A DNA stretch of 30,935 nt from HGM11416 sp964532155 (GTDB lineage Bacteria; Bacillota; Clostridia; Christensenellales; Borkfalkiaceae), in assembly GCA_964532155.1 (NCBI GenBank), contig CAZHGN010000016.1, positions 1-30,935 of the forward strand. The letters are read 5' to 3'. The stretch's first letter is position 1; each line of letters starts with the position of its first letter. This document shows positions 14,611 through 23,859 of the stretch, piece by piece. The notes beneath the pieces are model-generated. The model was not told where the DNA came from and did no database searches. It worked only from the letters and a program-made list of their open reading frames with translations. The translations under genes and the position numbers were made by a program.

Positions 14611-14725
14611 TTATCAAAGATTTCGAAAGTTACGAGATTTATGCAATATCCAATCGGTTTAAAAACTTTTTCCCTTCTTTTGCCTTTTTACAATTAGCAG
14701 ACTTGCGTGGCGGCCGCATTCAGCC

Positions 14726-17233
14726 TTACTTTAAGAGGCGGCAAAAATAATATACGGGAATAGCACTCCAGCCGTGGCAAAGGCTTGCCGCGCCGCCGAA
14801 CTCTTCGGAGCCGATTTCGACTTCCCAAACGGTCGTCGCGCCGTTTGCAAGCATGTTCAAGTATACTCGCTTTATGTCGTTTATTATATATTCTTTATAG
14901 CCGCCTATCGAAAGAAGGGCGTCGTAAACGAATGCTTTTGTGGAAAGCGAAGCCGCGGTTTGACCGCCGCCGAGCATTTTTTCGGCGTCCTTTTTACCGC
15001 CGACTCCCGCCAAAATAGCGAGCGCCGTTACGAGCTGACTGCTTCGGTTATCGTTTTCGGCGATAAAGAACTCTCCCCTTGCCTCGTCGAAAAACTTATC
15101 GCGCACGGCTTGTTTCATATAAGACAAGTCGTGTTTTTCGTTGAACAACTTGTCGTAATAACCGCTTGCAATTATGAACGCCAAATTCAAAGGCGCGTCG
15201 AAAACGGTTTGTTTGGGCTTTTTTACGGGGTTACTAACGTCGTCCGAGCCGCCGTCGAGCCCTGCCGTCCACTCGTAAAAGTTCCAGTAAGGCGCAGGCG
15301 AAAACCGCGGTATAAGTCCGTTATCGCATATATTGCTTTCGAAAACGGAATAAATGCGTCTAAGCGTCGGGGCTACTTCGTCAAGAATACTTCTGTCGCC
15401 GGTATGCAAAACGTACTCGTAAACCGTTTGAAAATAGCAGAGCGAAAAGAAAGGAATGGGATAATCTATTCCGCCGGGTACGGTAAGGCTTAAAAGTCCG
15501 TCGTCGCGCAAGCCGTCGGCAAGCATTACTATATTGGAACGCTGATACTCGCTACCCGAAAAAACGTAATACCCGCAAAGCGCTTGATTGCGCGAATCGA
15601 GCGAATACAGCCCTTGTTCACGCCAAGCGCAGTCCTCGTAATGCTCGTGCATGCACACGCGAAGCGTTCTTATGCACGCTTCGGTTATAGCGTTAATATC
15701 GTCGTCTACGAAATCGAGCTTTTTAATGCGCGACGGATAATAAACCTCGCTTAGCCCCACGTAGTCAAACTTGATACAGTCGAGCGGATTTCCGCTCTTT
15801 TTATCGTCTATGAACTCGGCAAAAACTTCCAAATATCTGCCGGCAAGTTTTCTAAAGGGGTTTAAGTAGCGATTGCGCCCTTTTTTAAGGATAATTTCCA
15901 CGCTGAAATCGCGATCGGCAATAATTCGTCTTACGTGGCCGCCGTCCTTTAAATGCTCGCCGTAGCAAACGGTAAGTTTAATTTCCTGCGTGCTCGTAAC
16001 GTCTATATCGAAAAAGCCGCACGTTTCGCAAAGCATATCGATAAGCAAACCGCCGTCTCTCTTTTTCTTGCGAACGGTCGCGCGCCTGCCGAGCTTTAAA
16101 GCCTTTCTTCCGCGCGGATAATATATCTGCTCCGCAGGGCGAGCAACGCTATCGTAATAATCGCCGGGTATAGCGCGCATATCGTACAAAAACGAATAGC
16201 CGAGCTGCCCGGTTATCTTTTTACAGTAGCCGTTTTTATACTCGTTCATAACGCGCGACGGAGTATTTTCCGAGCTAAACGCAACGACCTCGCCGTCGTA
16301 ATCCACCTCAAAAATAACGCCGGCGTCCCCTTTTACGTAGTTCGCGCTGTCCTCGCCGAAATGCCATACTCTTACCAAAAGTTCGCCGCCCTCGGATAAA
16401 GCGGAACTTATATTCTTTTCGTCGTAGCGTTTGCGGTGCGGAAAATCGGCGCACTGCGAAAATAAAATCAGCTTGTCCCCTATATACGCGGCGAAAGCAC
16501 CGTCGCAAGAAACGCGGAGGGTTGCAACGCCGCCCTCTGAAAGCTTTGGCAATTCGGCTTTAAACTCTGCGTAATCGTCGACGGAAAACTCGGTCTTTGC
16601 CCATATGGTCTGCGCTTGTTTGAACGAATACGGAAGTTGTATCTTTTTTTCGGAAAGAAGTGCGGGCAAAATTTTAGGCGAGCCGTCTTCGTCTAAAAAG
16701 TATTCATGAAGTTTTTTGCCCGAAGACAAGCAAATGCTCTTCGCCACTTCCATAGTACGCATTGCATCCTCGTCGCTGCGATGTGCGGCGCGCGGCTCTT
16801 TGCCGGTGCGCTCGGTGTATTCGCTATCCAGTTTTTTCGCCTGTCTGCCGTCTGCAATTTCGATGAGTTTCTGCACGTCGAAAACGGGAACGGTTAGCGG
16901 TTTAAGTGCGTAACGCTTGCAGTCGTCGGCAAGAAAATTAAGATCGTTAGTCGCACCGAACCCGAAACAAACGGTATGTTCGGCGGTCATAAGCGTTTTT
17001 ATTTGCTCGTAAACGCCGTCGAACTTAGGCAAGTTTTTAAATATTTTTTTGTCGTACGCAAGAATATTTTTTCTTACGTACGGATCGAAATTGCTTGCCG
17101 GATTTATAAGCAAGTCGCAAGGTCCTTCTATCACGTTGAACTCTTCATCGGTCAAAACGTAACCGAAACTGTATATCTTGGCGTTGCCGTTATAGCAGTT
17201 GGCGCATTCGGTATCAAAAAAAAGGTAGTGCAT
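14726..17233 (-). CDS. fusion of a DnaQ-like DEDDh exonuclease and a GH78-like glycosidase
   Basis: 835 residues in one uninterrupted frame. Residues 1-180 form a DEDDh 3'-5' exonuclease: Exo I FFDTE (D7, E9), Exo II ATNDLNFL (D97), Exo III AHRSDEDA (H151, D156); all metal and catalytic positions are present. Residues about 205-835 look like a six-hairpin glycosidase of the GH78 (alpha-L-rhamnosidase) group: a beta-sandwich with VTSTQEIKLTVCYGEHL (412-428), then the barrel entry HYEDCAWREQGLYSLDSRNQ (531-550), YWNFYEWTAG (649-658) and TTVWEVE near the end. There is no signal peptide, so the glycosidase would be cytoplasmic. GGAGA precedes the ATG. It is the last gene of the miaB operon, 39 bp after alkD. 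I know of no such fusion; the sugar substrate and any link to repair are unknown. Confidence 0.75.
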   Translation of the reverse strand: MHYLFFDTECANCYNGNAKIYSFGYVLTDEEFNVIEGPCDLLINPASNFDPYVRKNILAYDKKIFKNLPKFDGVYEQIKTLMTAEHTVCFGFGATNDLNFLADDCKRYALKPLTVPVFDVQKLIEIADGRQAKKLDSEYTERTGKEPRAAHRSDEDAMRTMEVAKSICLSSGKKLHEYFLDEDGSPKILPALLSEKKIQLPYSFKQAQTIWAKTEFSVDDYAEFKAELPKLSEGGVATLRVSCDGAFAAYIGDKLILFSQCADFPHRKRYDEKNISSALSEGGELLVRVWHFGEDSANYVKGDAGVIFEVDYDGEVVAFSSENTPSRVMNEYKNGYCKKITGQLGYSFLYDMRAIPGDYYDSVARPAEQIYYPRGRKALKLGRRATVRKKKRDGGLLIDMLCETCGFFDIDVTSTQEIKLTVCYGEHLKDGGHVRRIIADRDFSVEIILKKGRNRYLNPFRKLAGRYLEVFAEFIDDKKSGNPLDCIKFDYVGLSEVYYPSRIKKLDFVDDDINAITEACIRTLRVCMHEHYEDCAWREQGLYSLDSRNQALCGYYVFSGSEYQRSNIVMLADGLRDDGLLSLTVPGGIDYPIPFFSLCYFQTVYEYVLHTGDRSILDEVAPTLRRIYSVFESNICDNGLIPRFSPAPYWNFYEWTAGLDGGSDDVSNPVKKPKQTVFDAPLNLAFIIASGYYDKLFNEKHDLSYMKQAVRDKFFDEARGEFFIAENDNRSSQLVTALAILAGVGGKKDAEKMLGGGQTAASLSTKAFVYDALLSIGGYKEYIINDIKRVYLNMLANGATTVWEVEIGSEEFGGAASLCHGWSAIPVYYFCRLLK

Positions 17234-17272
17234 AAATTCTCCGTGTGTGATTATATTTACGTCTTTATTTCT

Positions 17273-17998
17273 TTAAGGCTTTTTTACTTTAAACGATTTT
17301 AAATATTCCTTTCTGCTATTCGGAACGGCTCGACTCTCCGTTACCTTTTTTACGGCAAGGTTTAAAACTGTCGGGTTTAACTTTTTTTCGCAAAAAAACG
17401 GCAACGCGTCGGCGTACCTTTTGGTCGCAAGAGTTGCGAAATACCAGCCTATAGCTGCGTTAACGTAATATTCGTCCGATTTTATATCGGCAATTATTTG
17501 AGCATGCCGAACCGAAAAACGTTCCGCAGTAAAGCCCTTAATAAGTGTTACTATTCCGAACCGCACCGTATAGATTTTATCTGAAGAAATCCATTCGAGC
17601 GCAGCCCTTTCGGTTTTTTCGTATTCCTTTTTAAACGCGCGAGGGCTCGTCATGTCGCAAGTCGCCCAGTTATCGACGAAAGGCAAAAACTCGTCGAGCA
17701 TGCGCTTGCATTCGTCGAAGTCGCGTATTTGTTCTATTAAAAAAGCGTGCAAATTATTTTCTTCGTAATAATAATGGGGCAAGGTTTTTAAAAAATCAAC
17801 CGCGTCCCGCGTGCCGCATATTTCTTTTGCGAAAGCGCGAAGAACGGGAGTGCGCACGCCGATTATTCTTTTCCTATCCACCGAAGGTATAAGCGGCGCG
17901 TGGAAGTCGGCAAAAGCCTTGTCTGAAAACGAAAAAAGCCGTTCACGTATGCGGTCTATCGCACGATTCGTTTGTCCTTCCGCCCCAAAGCCGCTCAT
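17273..17998 (-). CDS. alkD: AlkD-like DNA alkylation repair glycosylase
   Basis: 241 residues of HEAT-like helical repeats, the normal size for the AlkD/AlkC superfamily. The active-site block VDNWATCD gives W111 and D115, and R146 lies in the helix TVRFGIVTLI; in Bacillus AlkD the equivalent W, D and R cradle the damaged base and catalyse its release without base flipping. The expected role is removal of positively charged alkylated purines such as 3-methyladenine and 7-methylguanine. The ATG overlaps the TGA of the preceding gene (ATGA at 17995-17998), so translation is coupled to the PLP enzyme. Position in an operon with mutS and mutL supports a DNA-repair role. Confidence 0.88.
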   Translation of the reverse strand: MSGFGAEGQTNRAIDRIRERLFSFSDKAFADFHAPLIPSVDRKRIIGVRTPVLRAFAKEICGTRDAVDFLKTLPHYYYEENNLHAFLIEQIRDFDECKRMLDEFLPFVDNWATCDMTSPRAFKKEYEKTERAALEWISSDKIYTVRFGIVTLIKGFTAERFSVRHAQIIADIKSDEYYVNAAIGWYFATLATKRYADALPFFCEKKLNPTVLNLAVKKVTESRAVPNSRKEYLKSFKVKKP

Positions 17999-19224
17999 AA
18001 AAGTTTATCGAGTATGCGTTTTAACGCAATTTTGCAATGCTCGTAAGTAAGTCCGCCCTGAATATACGCAATATACGGCGGTTTTACGGGTGCGTCTGCC
18101 GAAAGTTCTATCGAAGCGCCCTGAACGAAACAGCCCGCCGCCATTATAACCTCGTCGTTATACCCCGGCATTGCCCAAGGCAAAACGGTAACGAAGCTAT
18201 CCACGGGCGAAACCTCTTGCACCGACTGAATAAACGAAATAAGCTTTTCGCGATCGCCGAGCACGACCGAGCGCGTTATATCGTAAGGCGCTTTGCCCGC
18301 GGCGGGCAACGTTTGATAGCCAAGCTCGCTCATCGCACGGCCTATTAAAAGACTGCCTTTTACAGACTCTTTGACGACGTGCGGCGCAAGAAACAAGCCT
18401 TGGTAAAAATATTGATAGCCGAATGCGTAAGAACCGACTTCCGCGCCTATCGACGGCGAAGTAAGCCGCCCTTCGATTTGCTCGATATACTCGGATTTTC
18501 CGACTATATAACCGCCGGTCGGCACAATTCCCCCACCCGGATTTTTAATCAAAGAACCGCAAGCCACGTCCGCTCCGACGTCCGTCGGCTCGGTTTTTTC
18601 TACAAACTCGCCGTAACAGTTATCGACGAAAATACAGCCCTTGTACCCGGCTTTGCGAACGGTGGCAATAAACTCACCGATTTTTGCGACCGAAAGCGCC
18701 TCGCGCCATTCGTACCCGCGCGAACGTTGAATAAACAGCATTTTAATATCGCGCTCGGATATGGCTTTAAGCGCCTTTTTAACGTCGATATTCCCATTCT
18801 TCATCGGAATAAAGTTGTACTTAACGCCGAAGTCGGCAAGCGAACCGCAACCGCGCTTGCCTATGACGTCGCGCAGAGTATCGTAAGGCTCGCCCGTTAC
18901 GGCAAGCATTTCGTCGCCGGGACGAAGCACGCCGAAAAGCCCGATGGTAAGAGTATGCGTACCCGAAAGCATGTTAGGCGAAACGAGCGCGCGCTCGGCG
19001 CCGAACACCTCGGCAAACACCTTGTTCAAGGTATCCCTGCCCTCGTCGCCGTAACCGTAGCCCGAGGACTGCCCGAAATGCCTTAACGCAATTTTATTGG
19101 TTTGAAAAGCCTTTAAAACCTTTTCTTGATTATACAGCGCAATATCGTCCGCAACCGCAAACTGCGCCTTGCATTTTTTTTCGGCAAGAGCAATAACCTC
19201 CGCCGCTTGTAAATTTTTATCCAT
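17995..19224 (-). CDS. ynbB: PLP-dependent enzyme of the YnbB / 'aluminium resistance' family
   Basis: 409 residues, fold type I PLP enzyme. The Schiff-base lysine is K227 in CGSLIKNPGGGIVPTGGY, and VDNCYGEF (200-207) carries the cofactor Asp. ALRHFGQSSGYGYGD (47-60) and the C-terminal AYIQGGLTYEHCK are typical of this family, often labelled methionine gamma-lyase-like or aluminium resistance protein; its natural substrate is uncertain. In Bacillota the gene often sits near miaA, hfq, mutL or glnR. Here it starts 30 bp after mutL and ends overlapping alkD. The ATG at 19224 is preferred to a TTG at 19230 because AAGG stands six bases ahead of it. Confidence 0.88.
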   Translation of the reverse strand: MDKNLQAAEVIALAEKKCKAQFAVADDIALYNQEKVLKAFQTNKIALRHFGQSSGYGYGDEGRDTLNKVFAEVFGAERALVSPNMLSGTHTLTIGLFGVLRPGDEMLAVTGEPYDTLRDVIGKRGCGSLADFGVKYNFIPMKNGNIDVKKALKAISERDIKMLFIQRSRGYEWREALSVAKIGEFIATVRKAGYKGCIFVDNCYGEFVEKTEPTDVGADVACGSLIKNPGGGIVPTGGYIVGKSEYIEQIEGRLTSPSIGAEVGSYAFGYQYFYQGLFLAPHVVKESVKGSLLIGRAMSELGYQTLPAAGKAPYDITRSVVLGDREKLISFIQSVQEVSPVDSFVTVLPWAMPGYNDEVIMAAGCFVQGASIELSADAPVKPPYIAYIQGGLTYEHCKIALKRILDKLL

Positions 19225-19254
19225 AAACAACCTTAATCAAAGCGTGCAATGCCG

Positions 19255-21189
19255 TTAGACGATGCGCTTAAACCATTTTTCTATTTCGGTTTTTGTAATC
19301 TTAACCGCTATAGGTCTGCCGTGCGGACAACGCAAGCCGAAATCGCCCTTAATTTCGGACATAAGCGCGTCTATTTCCGTGCGGTCGAGGCTGTCGCCGC
19401 CCTTTATGGCGTGTTTGCAAGCCGTTTGCATAAGCTTTTCTTTTAAAGTAACGGGTATAGTTTCGGTCTTAAAACCGTCGTCGTATAAAAGGTCGTCGAA
19501 AAACTCCTTAAGATTAATCGAACACAACTCGCACGGCATTGCCGAAACCTTAAAAGTGTCGTCGCCGACGTTGTCTATCTCTATACCAAGCTCGCGGAAA
19601 TAGCGAAAACGCTTGTATATGCCGTCAAACTCCTCGCGCGGGACCTTAAAAACGTACGGAAGAAGAAGCGGCTGAACGTCGAGCATTCCGCGCTCGGCTT
19701 TTTTAACGAGCTTGTCGTATAAAAGCCGCTCGTGCGCCGCGTGCTGATCTATCATATAGCAATCGTCGCCGTACTGAAAAATTAAATACGTATTAAAAAG
19801 TTGACCTACGAACACCGTTTCGGGTTCGATCTCGATTTTTTGCTGTTCGGCTTTAACTTTTTCCGCCGCAAGCTTCTCGGCGTAACGCTTGTTCTCGGCA
19901 AATATCTCGTCTGGATCGGCGGGCGCTTCGCCGCCGTAAGCCGAATCGTATACCGCCACGCTTCTGCCGCTGTCCGCATAAGAAAATCCGCCGCGACTGC
20001 CGCTGCCGAAAAACGACTTAAGCCCGTCCGAAGAAGGCGTTGTTTTATGCGAAGACTCAACCGCCTGCTCCAAATCCTTCGTTTGCGTTTTTTCTTCGGA
20101 AAAACTCCTTCCGAGCACTGCCGACGTAATCGGCGCGGATTGATCGGCTGGCGTTTTGGGCGAATACCCCTCGCCGTCGTCTTTTATTATGTCGAGAGCG
20201 ACGGACGTACCGTCGAGCACTCCGCTTACGGTCGAATAGACTGCACCGTAAACCACCTGATTATCGGAAAAACGCACCTCGGCTTTGCGCGGATGCACGT
20301 TGACGTCGACCGTTTCGGGCGGTAATTCCAGATTAAGCACGTAAAAAGGATATTGCCTTTTCATAAGGTACGAGCCGTAAGCGTTGGTAACCGCCGCGGA
20401 AACGGTGGAATCCACGACGAATCTTCCGTTTACTATAAGCGTTTGATAGGCGCGAGTGGGCTTGGTGAACGAAAGTTTTCCGACGAAACCGCTAACCCTT
20501 ATTCCGTTCTTTACGCGCTCCACCTCGAAGCAGTTTTCAAGCGTTTTCGGTCCGTAAACGGAAGTAATGCACTCCTTAAGACCGCCGCCGAACGTTTGAA
20601 TTTTAGTCTTGCCGTCGGCAACCAACTTAAACGCGACGTTCGGGCGAGAAAGCGCCATTTTTAAAATAAGGGCTTCCACCTCGCCCTCTTCGGCACGCGC
20701 CGTCTTTAAAAACTTACTGCGCGCAGGCGTATTGAAAAACAAGTCTCTGCACACGACGGTCGTTCCGTTTTGCGCGGGACAGTCGTAAACGTCGGTTAAA
20801 TCGCCGCCCGAGCAATTTATCGCCGAAGCCGTTTCTTCTTCTGCCGTTTTAGAAATAAACGAGCAGTGCGCAACCGCGCCTATGCTTGCAAGCGCCTCAC
20901 CCCTAAAACCGAGCGTGCCGATACGTTCAAGATCCTCGGCAACCGTAATTTTACTCGTCGCATGCGGCAAAAAGACTTTTGGCAATTCTTTGCGTTCCAC
21001 CCCCGAGCCGTTATCTGCGACCTTAATCGATGCAATGCCGCCGTTTTCGATTTCGACAGATATCTCGGTCGCTCCCGAATCTACGGCGTTTTCGACAAGT
21101 TCCTTTACCACCGAAGCAGGTCTTTCGACTACTTCTCCGGCAGATATTCTATTGTATACTCTTTTATCAAGCAGGTTAATGACAGACAT
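19255..21189 (-). CDS. mutL: DNA mismatch repair protein MutL
   Basis: 644 residues. The N-terminal GHKL ATPase (1-335) shows ENAVDSGATEISVEI, DNGSGV, LGFRGEALASIG and the lysine-bearing second subdomain (DVNVHPRKAEVRF). A poorly conserved linker (about 335-455) follows, then the C-terminal dimerisation/endonuclease domain with DQHAAHERLLYD (481-492), ACKHAIKGGDSL and CPHGRPIAV. The endonuclease motifs show a nicking MutL, as expected where MutH and Dam are absent. The last position of the DQHAx2Ex4E motif is D492 instead of Glu, a conservative change. MutL links MutS to strand nicking and downstream excision. Start-to-stop distance from mutS is 45 bp; it is co-transcribed with mutS and miaB upstream and ynbB downstream. 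Confidence 0.96.
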   Translation of the reverse strand: MSVINLLDKRVYNRISAGEVVERPASVVKELVENAVDSGATEISVEIENGGIASIKVADNGSGVERKELPKVFLPHATSKITVAEDLERIGTLGFRGEALASIGAVAHCSFISKTAEEETASAINCSGGDLTDVYDCPAQNGTTVVCRDLFFNTPARSKFLKTARAEEGEVEALILKMALSRPNVAFKLVADGKTKIQTFGGGLKECITSVYGPKTLENCFEVERVKNGIRVSGFVGKLSFTKPTRAYQTLIVNGRFVVDSTVSAAVTNAYGSYLMKRQYPFYVLNLELPPETVDVNVHPRKAEVRFSDNQVVYGAVYSTVSGVLDGTSVALDIIKDDGEGYSPKTPADQSAPITSAVLGRSFSEEKTQTKDLEQAVESSHKTTPSSDGLKSFFGSGSRGGFSYADSGRSVAVYDSAYGGEAPADPDEIFAENKRYAEKLAAEKVKAEQQKIEIEPETVFVGQLFNTYLIFQYGDDCYMIDQHAAHERLLYDKLVKKAERGMLDVQPLLLPYVFKVPREEFDGIYKRFRYFRELGIEIDNVGDDTFKVSAMPCELCSINLKEFFDDLLYDDGFKTETIPVTLKEKLMQTACKHAIKGGDSLDRTEIDALMSEIKGDFGLRCPHGRPIAVKITKTEIEKWFKRIV

Positions 21190-21234
21190 ATATTCCGCAC
21201 TCCCTCGGTTGTTTTTTAACTTAGCGAGCCAAAA

Positions 21235-23832
21235 TCAGCCGCCCGCCTTTTCTTTTAAATCGGCAAGCACCGAAAACGCCTGCATCGGCGTTAAATTATT
21301 AAGGTCTATATCGCGCAAAATGCGTTCGCATTCGGACGGCAAGCGTTCGACGATTTCATCGTCCTCGCTATCTTGCATGACCGCGCCCGTTTTCGCAAGG
21401 TCGTTTTTCTCGAGTTTTTTCAAAATAACCTTAGCACGCGCCGTAACCTCGTTCGGAACGCCTGCAAGCGCCGCCACCTCTATACCGAAACTCTTGTTGG
21501 CGCTGCCGCGCATAATGCGTCTTAAAAACATTATTCTGCCGTCAATTTCTTTGACGGTTATCTTGTAATTCTTAACGCCGTGAACGACGCCCTCGAGCTC
21601 GGAAAGTTCGTGATAATGCGTTGCAAACAGTGTTTTTGCGTGAAGTTTACCGCAAACGTATTCGACTACCGCCCAAGCGATTCCGAGCCCGTCGTAAGTG
21701 CTCGTGCCTCTGCCTACCTCGTCGAAAATTATAAGACTGTTTTTAGTTGCGTTTCTTAAAATAAGTGCGACCTCGCTCATCTCGACCATAAAGGTACTCT
21801 GATCGAAAAGCAAATTATCGCTTGCGCCAACCCTCGTGAACACTCTGTCGGTCAAAGGTACTATTGCCGATTTTGCCGGAACGAAACTTCCGCAATGCGC
21901 CATTATCGTTATCAACGCAACCTGCCGCATATACGTGCTTTTACCCGCCATGTTGGGACCGGTAATTATCATCATGGAATTTTCGTCGGTATCGAGGTAC
22001 GCGTCGTTGGGAATAAACTGTCCCGCAACGCTTTCGACGACGGGATGTCTACCGCCGCAAATATCCAGCCTACCGCCCGACTCGGCTATTTCGGGACGAC
22101 AATAGCCGTTCTTTTTTGCGACGAACGCAAGCGAACAAAGGACGTCGAGAGAGGCAATTCCGCGCGCGACCGCCTTTAAGTCTTCCATAACGGTGATTAA
22201 ATAGCCCTTTATTTTGCCGAATATCTCGTTCTCGATAGCAACCGAGCGATCGGCTGCCGTCAGCACGGTATCCTCGAAACTCTTAAGTTCCTCGGTTATG
22301 TACCGCTCCGCGCCGGTAAGCGTTTGCTTGCGAACGTAGTCGTAAGGCACTTTATCCTTGAACGAATTGGTTACCTCTATATAATAACCAAAAACCTTGT
22401 TGTAACCCACTCTGAGGTTTTTAATACCGGTGCGCTCGCGCTCCCTGTTTTCGATGTCCGCAATCGTCTTTCTGCCGTTTTCGTGAATGTCGGTCAGTTT
22501 GTCGAGCTCCTCGTCGAATCCTCGCCTTATAAAACCGCCGTCCTTAACCGAAACGGGCGGCTCGTCTTTGATGGCGCGCGCCAAAAGTTCCGCCGTTTTG
22601 GAAACGTCGCGAAGGTGCGCGTTAATATCCGCAAGCGCTTTGGACGAAAGCCCGGATAGTCTGAACTTGATTTCGGGAACGAGTTCGAGCGAAAAACGCA
22701 ACGACTCCATATCTCGAGGATTGATAACGTCGTTCGACAGCTTGCCGGTAATACGCTCGATATCGCGTATTTCCCTTAGCGTTTCGCGCAGAGCCGCCGT
22801 GAGCGGAACGTTTTTATAAAGTTCTTCAACGCCGTCCAATCTATAATTGATTTTAGCCTCGTCGCAAAGGGGCGAAACGAGAACGGAATGCATAAGCCTT
22901 GCGCCCATAGCCGTGCTCGTTTGGTCGAGAACGTAGAGCAGACTGCCGTAAGTCTTTCCGTCGCGCGAGTTTTTCACTATTTCGAGATTTCGCATGCAGC
23001 ACGCGTCGAGAATAAGCCTGTCGCCCTCGCGCTCTACCGCGACCGACGAAATTATTTTGAGCGCGCGCATTTGCGTTTCCGAAAAATATTCTAAAAGAGC
23101 GCCCGCGGCTTTTGCGGCAAGCGGTCTGGAATCGAGTTCCAACGCGACGAGCGAATGCACCTTGAACTGCTCGTGCAAATTCTTTTCGGCGGTGGAATCG
23201 GTATATGCGTAATCTTTATACGCAGCAGGTCTTACGATCGCGCCGTGAACGAATACGGGCAGCGCCGAAATGCCTTCCGCCGCCTTTTTGTTGACGATAA
23301 TTTCCGCAGGATCCGCGCGCGACAGCAAATCGCAAAGCGCGTCCGTACCCTTTACCTCGGTTACGATAAAATCGCCGGTGGTAATGTCCGCGCGAGCCAC
23401 GCCGAACGAGTCGCCCGAGGCGAAAACCGAGCAAATAAAATTGTTTTTCTTTTCGTCTATCTGATTGTTGTCGGTAACCGTACCCGATGTAATAACCCTT
23501 ATGACGTCGCGCTCGACGGGATTTCTTCCGTCGGGCTCGGTAAGCTGCTCGCACACGGCGACCTTATACCCCGAAGCAATAAGTTTTGCGATGTACGCGT
23601 CGGCGGCATGGTAGGGAACGCCGCACATGGGCGCACGCTCGCCCAAACCGCAATCGCGACCGGTAAGAGTCAGCTCGAGCGCTTTCGAAGCCTTTACCGC
23701 ATCGTCGAAAAACATCTCGTAAAAATCGCCTAACCGATAAAAAATTATGCAATCCTCGTACTTTTCCTTAACAGAAAAGTAGTGTTGCATCATTTTTGAA
23801 AGCTTGGGATTGTCCTTTGCATCCTTTAACAT
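21235..23832 (-). CDS. mutS: DNA mismatch repair protein MutS
   Basis: 865 residues, the normal bacterial MutS1 length. Domain I (about 5-120) has the mismatch-probing GDFYEMF motif with F37 and E39. Connector, lever and clamp domains follow, and the C-terminal ABC-type ATPase has Walker A TGPNMAGKSTYMRQ (about 620-635), the ST(F)MVEM and DEVGRGTSTYDG signatures, and THYHEL. MutS detects mismatches and small loops and recruits MutL. AAGGTGA before the ATG is the ribosome binding site. It follows miaB by 26 bp and precedes mutL by 45 bp. The extreme C-terminus (LTPMQAFSVLADLKEKAGG) is the usual tetramerisation/clamp-binding tail. Confidence 0.97.
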   Translation of the reverse strand: MLKDAKDNPKLSKMMQHYFSVKEKYEDCIIFYRLGDFYEMFFDDAVKASKALELTLTGRDCGLGERAPMCGVPYHAADAYIAKLIASGYKVAVCEQLTEPDGRNPVERDVIRVITSGTVTDNNQIDEKKNNFICSVFASGDSFGVARADITTGDFIVTEVKGTDALCDLLSRADPAEIIVNKKAAEGISALPVFVHGAIVRPAAYKDYAYTDSTAEKNLHEQFKVHSLVALELDSRPLAAKAAGALLEYFSETQMRALKIISSVAVEREGDRLILDACCMRNLEIVKNSRDGKTYGSLLYVLDQTSTAMGARLMHSVLVSPLCDEAKINYRLDGVEELYKNVPLTAALRETLREIRDIERITGKLSNDVINPRDMESLRFSLELVPEIKFRLSGLSSKALADINAHLRDVSKTAELLARAIKDEPPVSVKDGGFIRRGFDEELDKLTDIHENGRKTIADIENRERERTGIKNLRVGYNKVFGYYIEVTNSFKDKVPYDYVRKQTLTGAERYITEELKSFEDTVLTAADRSVAIENEIFGKIKGYLITVMEDLKAVARGIASLDVLCSLAFVAKKNGYCRPEIAESGGRLDICGGRHPVVESVAGQFIPNDAYLDTDENSMMIITGPNMAGKSTYMRQVALITIMAHCGSFVPAKSAIVPLTDRVFTRVGASDNLLFDQSTFMVEMSEVALILRNATKNSLIIFDEVGRGTSTYDGLGIAWAVVEYVCGKLHAKTLFATHYHELSELEGVVHGVKNYKITVKEIDGRIMFLRRIMRGSANKSFGIEVAALAGVPNEVTARAKVILKKLEKNDLAKTGAVMQDSEDDEIVERLPSECERILRDIDLNNLTPMQAFSVLADLKEKAGG

Positions 23833-23859
23833 GTTTCACCTTCGAAGCGCTTTGCGCCT

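Noticed and set aside
19309..19316. TATAGGTC inside mutL
   Set aside because: It encodes the conserved GRPIA part of the CPHGRP motif, so protein constraint explains it, and the identity does not extend beyond eight bases.
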